Positions 23,992 to 29,976 of a DNA stretch of 29,976 nt are shown piece after piece. Made by a program: the position numbers and the translations under genes. Below the pieces are notes generated by a model. It did no database searches. It saw nothing but the letters and a program-made list of their open reading frames with translations, and was not told where the DNA came from. Within the stretch, counting starts at the first letter, position 1. The number at the start of each line of letters is the position of its first letter. This stretch comes from Streptomyces roseochromogenus subsp. oscitans DS 12.976 (GTDB taxonomy: Bacteria; Actinomycetota; Actinomycetes; Streptomycetales; Streptomycetaceae): NCBI RefSeq assembly GCF_000497445.1, contig NZ_CM002285.1, positions 7,199,247-7,229,222 on the forward strand, written 5' to 3'.

Positions 23992-25578
23992 GTGGACCAG
24001 TTGGCCCTGCTGTTCGTCCTGCTGCTCGGGGCCCTGGTGAGCGTCCCGGTGGGGGACCGGTTCGGGGTGCCGGCGCCGGTGCTGATGACGGTGTTCGGCG
24101 GGGTCCTCGCGGTGGCCGACTTCGTGCCCAATGTCGACATCCCGCCGGACCTGATCCTGCCCGGTCTGCTTCCGCCGCTGCTCTACGCCGCCGTACGGCG
24201 CACCTCCTGGCGGCAGTTCGCGGCCAACCTCCGCCCGATCTTCCTGCTGGCCGTCGCCCTGGTGTTCGTGACGACGGTGTGCGTGGCGTTCGTCGCCAAC
24301 GCCATCGTGCCGGGGCTGCCGATCGCCGCCGCCATCGCGCTCGGCGCGCTGATCGCCCCGCCCGACCCGGTCGCCGCGACCAGCGTCGCCGGGCAGCTCG
24401 GGCTGCCGCGCCGTCTGGTGTCGATCCTGGAGGGCGAGGGGCTCTTCAACGACGTCACGGCCATCGTGCTGTACCACGTGGCCATCGCCGCGGCGGTGAG
24501 CGGCTCGTTCTCGGTGTGGCGGGCCGGACTCGACCTGGTGCTTTCGGCCGTCGTCGCGGTGGTCGTGGGCCTGGTGCTCGGCTGGGGTGCGAACCGGCTG
24601 ATGGATCTGCTGGGCGATCCGACGCTGCAGATCGGCATGACCCTGCTCGTGCCGTACGCCTCCTACGTCCTCGCGGAGAAGCTGCACGGCTCCGGCGTGC
24701 TCGCGGTGCTCACCACGGCGCTCTTCCTCGCCGAGTACGCCACCGGCGCAGACGACGTGATGACCCGGCTGGCCGGGCACACCTTCTGGGACATCATCGA
24801 CACCCTCGTCACGGGCGTCGCCTTCGGGCTGATCGGCCTCGAACTGCACAACGCCATCCGCACGGCCCAGGGGCGCTGGGGCGAGCTGCTCGGCTGGGCC
24901 GCCGCCGTAGTGGGCGTGGTGATCGTCGTACGGCTGCTGTGGCTGCTGCCCGCGACCTGGCTGACCAAGCTGCTGCACGCGCGGCAGGACTACGACGAGG
25001 AGATCCCGGTCAGCTGGCGGGAGACCGTCGTGATGTGGTGGTCCGGGATGCGCGGGGTGGCCTCGGTGGCGCTCGCGCTGGCCATCCCGCTGAAGACCGA
25101 CGCCGGCTCGCCGTTTCCCGACCGGGACGAGATCGTCTTCATCGCCTTCGGGGTCATCATCGTCACCCTGGTCCTGCAGGGGCTGACGCTGCCGTGGCTG
25201 GTGAAGCGGCTCGGGGTGCGGGCCGACTCCGAGCGGGAGAAGGAGTTCGAGAAGGAGCTGGCGCTGCGGGCCGCGAAGGCGGCCAAGCGCAGACTGCGGG
25301 AGATCGAGCAGGTGGAGGACCTGCCCGAGGAACTGTCCGAGCAGATGCTGCGGCGCGCCTTCGACATCGGGATCCGCATCAGCCCCGACATGGGCGAGGA
25401 GGAGCGGCGGGAGGCGCAGCACCAGCGGGTCAAGCGGATCAAGCGGATCCGCAACATCCAGAACGAGATGCTGAGCGCGGCCCGGCACGAGGTGCTGGCG
25501 GCACGGAGCGAGCCGGGAGCCGATCCGGAGATCGTGGACCGGGTGCTCCGGCATCTCGACGTGCGCAGTCTGCGGTGA
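23992..25578 (+). CDS. CPA1-family Na+/H+ antiporter
   Basis: Membrane exchanger of monovalent cations for protons, of the NhaP/YjcE type. It has about twelve hydrophobic segments in the first 400 residues and a charged cytoplasmic tail of about 110 residues rich in Glu, Arg and Lys. Diagnostic motifs are ALIAPPDPVAATSV, EGEGLFNDVTAIVLY carrying the ion-binding Asp of the ND motif, and WWSGMRGVASVALALAIPL late in the membrane domain. The length of 528 residues is normal. GTG 23992 starts directly in the first membrane helix, with GGAG some 10 nt upstream. It is probably a separate transcription unit. Ion preference cannot be predicted. Confidence 0.92.
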   Translation: MDQLALLFVLLLGALVSVPVGDRFGVPAPVLMTVFGGVLAVADFVPNVDIPPDLILPGLLPPLLYAAVRRTSWRQFAANLRPIFLLAVALVFVTTVCVAFVANAIVPGLPIAAAIALGALIAPPDPVAATSVAGQLGLPRRLVSILEGEGLFNDVTAIVLYHVAIAAAVSGSFSVWRAGLDLVLSAVVAVVVGLVLGWGANRLMDLLGDPTLQIGMTLLVPYASYVLAEKLHGSGVLAVLTTALFLAEYATGADDVMTRLAGHTFWDIIDTLVTGVAFGLIGLELHNAIRTAQGRWGELLGWAAAVVGVVIVVRLLWLLPATWLTKLLHARQDYDEEIPVSWRETVVMWWSGMRGVASVALALAIPLKTDAGSPFPDRDEIVFIAFGVIIVTLVLQGLTLPWLVKRLGVRADSEREKEFEKELALRAAKAAKRRLREIEQVEDLPEELSEQMLRRAFDIGIRISPDMGEEERREAQHQRVKRIKRIRNIQNEMLSAARHEVLAARSEPGADPEIVDRVLRHLDVRSLR

Positions 25579-25582
25579 CCGC

Positions 25583-25655
25583 TGTGGATGACGCCCCTGT
25601 GCACGGTGCCCCCTGCGGGTGAATAGTCATATAAATGTGCCCGACCTGTGGATAA
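25583..25655. promoter_or_regulatory. Two DnaA-box-like 9-mers between the antiporter and SDR genes
   Basis: TGTGGATGA (25583-25591, complement TCATCCACA) and TGTGGATAA (25647-25655, complement TTATCCACA, identical to the classic E. coli box). The surrounding stretch 25620-25660 is unusually AT-rich for this genome. The sites may be chance; dnaA itself is not here. Confidence 0.3.
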
Positions 25656-25682
25656 ATCCCGGCATCATCTGCGGTTCGCTTC

Positions 25683-25688
25683 TACTCT
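25683..25688 (+). promoter_or_regulatory. Leaderless promoter -10 of the SDR gene
   Basis: TACTCT ends 6 bp before ATG 25695, and the sequence between has no Shine-Dalgarno. This is the standard arrangement of leaderless Streptomyces transcripts that start at the A of ATG. The -35 is not recognisable. Confidence 0.5.
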
Positions 25689-25694
25689 CGGATC

Positions 25695-26435
25695 ATGACT
25701 CGCAACATCGTGATCAGTGGTGGCGGTACGGGGATCGGACTGGCGACGGCACGGGCGTTCGCGGCGGACGGGGACCGGGTGCTGTTACTCGGGCGGCGCG
25801 CCGAGGTGCTGGACAAGGCCGGGGTGCCGGGGGCGCTGACCCACGCGGCGGACCTCTCCGAGCCCGAGCAGGTGCGCGGGGTGGCCCGGTTCGTCGCCGC
25901 GGAGCTGGGCACCGTCGACGTCCTGGTGCACGGTGCCGGCGGCGCCGGGTATCTGGAGCCCTCATCCGAGAGCGAAGACCCGCTGGACCGGGTGGCCCAC
26001 AACTGGACCGTCAACTTCCGGCAGAACGTCCTGACCGCCGCGCTCCTCACCGAAGCGCTCAAGGACCGGCTCGCCGAGCCCGGCGGCCGCGTGCTCTTCC
26101 TCAGTTCCATCGCCGCCTACCGCGGTTCGGGCACCGGCGCCTACGCGGCGGCCAAGGCGGGGCTGCATCCGTACGCGCACGACCTGGCCCGCGAGTTGGG
26201 CCCGCGCGGCATCACCGTGAACGTGGTCGCGCCGGGGTACATCGAGGACACCGAGTTCTTCGGCGACACCATGGACGAGGCCCGGCGGGCGCGGCTCATC
26301 GCCGACACGGTGACCGGCCGCGCCGGGATACCAGGAGACGTGGCCGCGACCCTGCACTGGCTGGCCTCGCCCGGCGCCGGGCACGTCACCTCGCAGGTGA
26401 TCCAGGTCAACGGCGGAGCGGAGCGCGGAAACTGA
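25695..26435 (+). CDS. Short-chain dehydrogenase/reductase (SDR) with a TTA codon
   Basis: Classical SDR of 246 residues. The NAD(P)-binding motif GGGTGIG is at 9-15. The catalytic serine is in LSSIAAY (137-138), and YxxxK is Tyr150/Lys154. VNVVAPGYI and a C-terminal QVIQVNGGAERGN complete the fold. The closest functional classes are 3-oxoacyl-ACP reductase-like or sugar/alcohol dehydrogenases; the substrate is not predictable. Leu31 is encoded by TTA (25785-25787), the only TTA I found in a gene of this window, so translation may need the developmental tRNA bldA. ATG 25695 sits 6 bp after a TACTCT box and appears leaderless. Confidence 0.9.
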   Translation: MTRNIVISGGGTGIGLATARAFAADGDRVLLLGRRAEVLDKAGVPGALTHAADLSEPEQVRGVARFVAAELGTVDVLVHGAGGAGYLEPSSESEDPLDRVAHNWTVNFRQNVLTAALLTEALKDRLAEPGGRVLFLSSIAAYRGSGTGAYAAAKAGLHPYAHDLARELGPRGITVNVVAPGYIEDTEFFGDTMDEARRARLIADTVTGRAGIPGDVAATLHWLASPGAGHVTSQVIQVNGGAERGN

Positions 26436-26453
26436 CGGACCCTGGGAGCCCAT

Positions 26454-26473
26454 CGCCCGTACGGAGGCGGGCG
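26454..26473 (+). terminator. Possible hairpin terminator after the SDR gene
   Basis: CGCCCG (26454-26459) and CGGGCG (26468-26473) flank an 8-base loop, about 20 bp after the SDR stop. The stem is short and has no T-run. The rest of the 158-bp gap to the next gene shows nothing clear. Confidence 0.35.
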
Positions 26474-26593
26474 GGCGTCGTAGGCCGACCGGGTCAGCGT
26501 GATCGGCGGCGCGGCAGCCCCCACAGCGGTGTGTCGCCGGGGACGGCGGCTCCGGCGGCGTCGCACCGGCCGGCAGGCTGGCACCATGGCCTC

Positions 26594-27172
26594 ATGAACA
26601 TCATGCTTTTTCACTCGACCTACGGCCTGCGGCCCGCGGTGCGCGCGGCCGCGGACCGGCTGCGCGCGGCCGGCCACGAGGTGTGGACGCCGGACCTCTT
26701 CGAGGGGCGCACGTTCGACACCGTCGAGGAGGGCATGGAATTCAAGGAGCAGATCGGCAAGGAGGAGCTGCTCAAGCGGGCTGTGCTGGCGGCGGCTGCG
26801 TACTCGGACCGTGGGCTGGTGTACGCCGGGTTCTCGCTCGGCGCCTCCATCGCCCAGACCCTCGCCCTCGGCGACGCCAAGGCGCGCGGACTGCTGCTTC
26901 TGCACGGCACGTCGGACATCGCGCCGAACACGCAGGTGGACGAGTTGCCGGTGCAGCTGCATGTGGCCGAGCCGGACCCGTTCGAGACGGACGACTGGCT
27001 GACCGCCTGGTATCTGCAGATGGGCCGGGCGGGCGCCGATGTGGAGGTCTACCGGTACGCCGGCGCCGGGCACCTGTACACCGACCCCGAGCTGCCGGAC
27101 TATGACGCCGAGGCCGCCGAGGCCACCTGGCGGGTGGCGCTCGGCTTCCTGGACGGCCTGGAGAACGCGTAG
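26594..27172 (+). CDS. Dienelactone hydrolase-like alpha/beta hydrolase
   Basis: Single-domain alpha/beta hydrolase of 192 residues related to dienelactone hydrolase. The nucleophile elbow reads YAGFSLGAS, with Ser81 where classical dienelactone hydrolases have Cys. His160 in AGAGH is the likely catalytic His, and Asp128 in AEPDPF the likely acid. ATG 26594 is chosen because the sequence enters the first beta strand directly (NIMLFHS). Upstream in the same frame is only antisense-type sequence over the SDR gene. The stop is 9 bp from the stop of the convergent phoD gene. Substrate unknown. Confidence 0.87.
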   Translation: MNIMLFHSTYGLRPAVRAAADRLRAAGHEVWTPDLFEGRTFDTVEEGMEFKEQIGKEELLKRAVLAAAAYSDRGLVYAGFSLGASIAQTLALGDAKARGLLLLHGTSDIAPNTQVDELPVQLHVAEPDPFETDDWLTAWYLQMGRAGADVEVYRYAGAGHLYTDPELPDYDAEAAEATWRVALGFLDGLENA

Positions 27173-27181
27173 GGACGTCGG

Positions 27182-28852
27182 CTAGACCGGGTCGTAGGTC
27201 CGCTCGACCTTCTGCGTGCCGCTGCGGGTGCGGTACGAGCGCTCCCACTTGGCGGTGGCGTTCGCGTCGGTGCGGTCGGACAGGACGTAGTAGTCCATCT
27301 GGGCGCGGTCGGCGGTGATGTCCAGCACGCCGTAGCCGTGCCGGTCGGTGTCCACCCAGTGGACGTGCCGGTTGGCGGCCTCGATGAGCGGCGCGGCGAC
27401 CGCGGAGACCGTGCCCTCGGGGACCTTGACGATGTCGTCGAGGTTGTCGGAGGTCACCGAGGTGATCACGAACTCGGTGGCCGCCGACGGCGACAGCGGG
27501 TAGGTGCCCGCGTCCACCGGCACGTCGTTCGCCCAGGACATGTGGATGTCGCCGGTCAGGAAGACAGTGTTGCCGATGGCGTTCGACCGCAGATGGTCGA
27601 GGAGTTCACGGCGGTCGTGGGTGTAGCCGTCCCACTGGTCGGTGTTGACGCCGATGCCGCCCTGCGGCAGATCGAGCAGCTTGGCGAGCGGCTTGAGCAG
27701 ATCGGCGGTGAGGGAGCCGATGACGAACGGCGCGATCATCACCGAGTTGCCGACCAGCCGCCACTTGGTGTCGGAGGCCTTCAGACCCGCCTTCAGCCAG
27801 TCGAGCTGGGCGCGGCCGGTCATCGTCCGGTTCGGGTCGTCCACCGAGCCGCTGCCGGCGGACGCCTGCTGGGAGCGGAAGGAGCGCAGGTCCAGCAGGG
27901 ACAGATCGGCGAGCTTGCCGAAGCGCAGCCGCCGGTAGGTGGTGCCCTCGATGGCGGGCCGGACCGGCATCCACTCGAAGTAGGCCTGCTTGGCGGCCGC
28001 CTTGCGGGCGGTCCAGGTGCCCTCGGCGCCTTCGGTGTGGTTGACGGCGCCGCCCGACCAGGCGTTGTCGGCGAACTCGTGGTCGTCCCAGATCGCTACG
28101 ACCGGCGCCTTCAGGTGCAGGGCCTGGAGGTCGGGGTCGGTCTTGTACTTGCCGTGCCGGGTCCGGTAGTCGGCAAGCGTGATGATCTCGTTGGCGGGCG
28201 CGTGCGGGCGCACGACCGTGCCGCGGGCCGCGTACTCGCCGGACTTGTACTCGTAGATGTAGTCGCCGAGGTGCAGCCACGCGTCCAGGTCGTTGCGGCT
28301 CGCGAGATGACGGTAGGCGGCGAAGTAGCCGGCCTCCCAGTTGGCGCAGGTGACGACGCCGAAGCGCAGGCCGGAAACGGACGCGTCCGCCGCCGGGGCG
28401 GTACGGGTGCGGGCCGCCGGGGAGTCGGTGCCGCCGGCCGAGAACCGGAACCAGTAGTCGGTCGCCGGCTGCAGCCCGCGGACGTCGGCCTTCACGGTGT
28501 GGTCGGATGCGGCGGTCGCCTTGACGGTGCCCTTGGCGACGATGCTGGTGAACGCCTTGTCCCTGGCGACGATCCAGCTCACCTCGGTGTCCGGGCCGAG
28601 CCCGGAGCCGGGTACGGCCTCCGGGGCCGGGGTCACCCGGGTCCACAGCAGAATGCCGTCGGGCAGCGGGTCACCGGAGGCGACACCGTGCAGAAAGGCG
28701 GGGGCCTGGCCGGCGGCGCGCGCCGGAAGGGTGGCGGCGAGCGGGGCGGCCAGCACAGCGGTCGCCGCCGCGGCCTTGACGACCGTACGGCGGCGGGGCG
28801 AGAGGGAGTTGAGGCCTTCGGGGGCCGGAAGTGATCTTTGACGACTGGTCAC
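27182..28852 (-). CDS. phoD: Secreted alkaline phosphatase PhoD (Tat-exported)
   Basis: Extracytoplasmic phosphodiesterase/alkaline phosphatase of the PhoD family, which uses an Fe/Ca centre and supplies phosphate. The N-terminus carries a twin-arginine signal, SPRRRTVVK (18-26), a hydrophobic stretch and a likely ARA cleavage site near residue 46. An N-terminal beta domain is followed by the catalytic domain with [36 protein letters not shown] and GDIHMSW metal-ligand motifs. The length of 556 residues is normal. GTG 28852 has no clear Shine-Dalgarno; TAACCT lies 8 bp upstream, so a leaderless start is possible. I see no convincing PHO-box direct repeats, although S. coelicolor phoD is PhoP-regulated. 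Confidence 0.94.
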   Translation of the reverse strand: MTSRQRSLPAPEGLNSLSPRRRTVVKAAAATAVLAAPLAATLPARAAGQAPAFLHGVASGDPLPDGILLWTRVTPAPEAVPGSGLGPDTEVSWIVARDKAFTSIVAKGTVKATAASDHTVKADVRGLQPATDYWFRFSAGGTDSPAARTRTAPAADASVSGLRFGVVTCANWEAGYFAAYRHLASRNDLDAWLHLGDYIYEYKSGEYAARGTVVRPHAPANEIITLADYRTRHGKYKTDPDLQALHLKAPVVAIWDDHEFADNAWSGGAVNHTEGAEGTWTARKAAAKQAYFEWMPVRPAIEGTTYRRLRFGKLADLSLLDLRSFRSQQASAGSGSVDDPNRTMTGRAQLDWLKAGLKASDTKWRLVGNSVMIAPFVIGSLTADLLKPLAKLLDLPQGGIGVNTDQWDGYTHDRRELLDHLRSNAIGNTVFLTGDIHMSWANDVPVDAGTYPLSPSAATEFVITSVTSDNLDDIVKVPEGTVSAVAAPLIEAANRHVHWVDTDRHGYGVLDITADRAQMDYYVLSDRTDANATAKWERSYRTRSGTQKVERTYDPV

Positions 28853-28875
28853 GACCGATCAGGTTACTGACCAGT
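28844..28875 (-). promoter_or_regulatory. Inverted repeat spanning the phoD start, with a -10-like box
   Basis: ACTGGTCA (28844-28851) and TGACCAGT (28868-28875) are perfect 8-bp arms 16 bp apart. Between them lie the phoD start codon and TAACCT (minus strand, 28861-28866), a TANNNT -10 candidate. The arrangement suits a repressor operator or a 5'-end mRNA hairpin. Function is inferred. Confidence 0.4.
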
Positions 28876-28883
28876 ACGGACAA

Positions 28884-28918
28884 AAGGGCGGGCGAACTCA
28901 CAATGTTCGCCCGCTCTT
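28884..28918 (-). terminator. Rho-independent terminator after the DsbA-like gene
   Basis: On the minus strand AAGAGCGGGCGAAC pairs with GTTCGCCCGCCCTT, with one mismatch, around a 7-base loop, followed by TTTTG. The core 10-bp stem (28888-28897 / 28905-28914) is perfect. It separates the DsbA-like gene from phoD. Confidence 0.85.
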
Positions 28919-28946
28919 CACGTGAAGGTCGGATTCCGCCGGGGCG

Positions 28947-29771
28947 TCAGCGCTTGAGCTCCGCGTCCACGACACGGTTGAAGTCGGCTACCGACATGGG
29001 CGGGTTGCCCTTGCTGTCGACGGTGAGCTTCTTGCCGTCCATCATCAGCGTCGGGGTTCCGGAGAAGCTGTACTTCTTGCCGTCCGCGTCGAACTTGTCG
29101 TTCATGAGAAGCGCCCACTTGTCGAACGTGCCGTTCTTGACGTCGTTCTGGAACGTCGTGTTGCCCTTGAGAGCGCTGACCGTGTCGGCCACCTTGATCA
29201 GGTACGAGTCGTCCTTGAACTTGTCGTCCTGCTCGCCCGGGTGGTACTTCGCCGAGTAGAGCGCCGACTTGTACTCGAGGAACGCCTCCGGGCTGACGTT
29301 CAGCGCGGCGCCCAGGGCGCTCAGCGCGTTCTTCGAGCCCGTGCCCGGGATGTTGTCGTCGATGAAGGTGGCCCCGACGAACTGGAACTTGAACTTGCCG
29401 TCCTCGATGTCCTGGCGCACCGTCGAGCCCACGCTCTGCTCGAACATGGAGCAGACCGGGCAGCGCGGGTCCTCGTACATCGAGAGGGTCTTCTTGGCCG
29501 TGCTCTTGCCGATGACGACGGTCGTACCGTCCGCACCGGTGGTGTTGGCCGGCTTGACCAGCTTCTGGTCCTTCACGGCCTCCCACCCGGTGGGCTTGTT
29601 CGCCTGGACGACGGCATAGCCGATACCGCCGGCCGCGGCCAGTACGGCCACGACCGAGGCGGCCACTATGACCTGCCGCCTGGCCTTGTCACGCTTGGCC
29701 TGCCGCTCGCGCTCCTGGCGCAGCCGCTCCCGGGCCGCCGTCTTCGCCGACTGGCTGTTCCGCTTGCTCAT
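28947..29771 (-). CDS. Membrane-anchored DsbA-like thioredoxin-fold protein
   Basis: Thiol-disulfide oxidoreductase-like protein of the DsbA/DSBA-thioredoxin_4 group. A highly basic cytoplasmic tail (1-32) precedes one membrane segment (about 33-55), and the thioredoxin fold lies outside the membrane. The active site is Cys104-Pro-Val-Cys107 in YEDPRCPVC. The cis-proline loop appears as SGTPTLMMDG, and the insert between them is helical, as in DsbA. ATG 29771 is chosen because GGAG (29781-29784) lies 9 nt upstream, giving 274 residues. The in-frame ATG 29801 has no Shine-Dalgarno. Likely role: disulfide formation in secreted proteins. It has its own terminator, so is not clearly co-transcribed with phoD. 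Confidence 0.9.
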   Translation of the reverse strand: MSKRNSQSAKTAARERLRQERERQAKRDKARRQVIVAASVVAVLAAAGGIGYAVVQANKPTGWEAVKDQKLVKPANTTGADGTTVVIGKSTAKKTLSMYEDPRCPVCSMFEQSVGSTVRQDIEDGKFKFQFVGATFIDDNIPGTGSKNALSALGAALNVSPEAFLEYKSALYSAKYHPGEQDDKFKDDSYLIKVADTVSALKGNTTFQNDVKNGTFDKWALLMNDKFDADGKKYSFSGTPTLMMDGKKLTVDSKGNPPMSVADFNRVVDAELKR

Positions 29772-29851
29772 ACTGGTGATCTCCGTGTGGGACGCGCACA
29801 TGCCGTACGCGGAATACGTGTGGGGGACTGGATGTGCTCAGGCCTCGCCGC

Positions 29852-29976
29852 TCAGACGGCGGCGAGAGTGGGCGAGCACGGCGGTCCACGTCGTCCCAGG
29901 GAGTGCACGAAAAGCAGGTCGCGGGCGGCGGCCCGGCGCGGAGCCCGGGGCGGGGGCAGGCCGGCGGACCCGGGGG
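29852..29976 (-). CDS. Possible 3' end of a further minus-strand gene (partial)
   Basis: A frame open from the right edge stops at TGA (29852-29854). It encodes about 40 residues rich in Arg, Ala and Pro, ending in PTLAAV. Most codons end in G or C, but the last third contains several A/T-ended codons. The stop lies in the loop of a perfect 8-bp hairpin (CTCGCCGC 29844-29851 / GCGGCGAG 29859-29866) that could terminate transcription. I recognise no family. The last 18 codons alone, from a GTG, are a short-peptide alternative. Confidence 0.25.
   Translation of the reverse strand, partial: PGSAGLPPPRAPRRAAARDLLFVHSLGRRGPPCSPTLAAV

Noticed and set aside
28853..28946. PHO box before phoD
   Set aside because: No pair of 11-nt GTTCACC-like direct repeats could be identified; the visible symmetry is a terminator and an inverted repeat.
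1..29976. Mobile elements, CRISPR arrays, tRNA and rRNA genes
   Set aside because: I saw no transposase or integrase, no regularly spaced repeats, and no cloverleaf or rRNA signatures.

Overview
The window is chromosomal DNA from a very high-GC actinomycete, almost certainly a Streptomyces. The signs are strong G/C bias at third codon positions, frequent GTG starts, dcw gene order matching my memory of the S. coelicolor locus, long DivIVA and type-2 IleRS proteins, and one rare TTA codon. It is conserved core genome. I see no prophage, insertion sequence, CRISPR array, tRNA or rRNA.

Left part (1-16.3 kb, all + strand): the division and cell wall (dcw) cluster. After the last codons of an ftsL-like gene come ftsI, murE, murF, mraY, murD, ftsW, murG, ftsQ, ftsZ, pgeF (yfiH), yggS, sepF, yggT and divIVA. 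The Mur enzymes, MraY and MurG make the muropeptide and lipid II. FtsW and FtsI polymerise and cross-link it at the septum. FtsQ, FtsZ and SepF build the division machine, and DivIVA directs polar growth. Most genes overlap by ATGA or GTGA, or are separated by short gaps, so they are probably co-transcribed. The main internal break is the 279-bp ftsQ-ftsZ gap, which holds several promoter-like and repeat elements. murC and ftsA are absent here; murG is followed directly by ftsQ. A strong hairpin terminator follows divIVA.

Middle part (16.5-20.3 kb): ileS on the minus strand, convergent with divIVA. Its leader carries a readable translational T-box: isoleucine AUC specifier, TGGTACC bulge, and mutually exclusive antisequestrator and Shine-Dalgarno-sequestering hairpins. 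The enzyme has its HIGH signature changed to GAHH, the arrangement reported for mupirocin-hyper-resistant type-2 IleRS.

Right part (20.3-30 kb): on the + strand, a DksA/TraR-type zinc-finger protein with a tail of about 320 residues rich in Lys and Ala, then lspA, an rluD-like pseudouridine synthase, a GNAT acetyltransferase, a CPA1 Na+/H+ antiporter, an SDR oxidoreductase with a TTA codon, and a dienelactone-hydrolase-like protein. On the minus strand are a Tat-exported PhoD phosphatase and a membrane-anchored DsbA-like thioredoxin-fold protein.

I found no wholly new system. The items most worth checking are the ileS T-box with its altered HIGH motif, the ftsZ upstream repeats, the histone-H1-like DksA tail, the TTA codon, a 13-codon ORF in front of ftsW, an unusual codon patch in ftsQ, and three short imperfect duplications next to gene ends.
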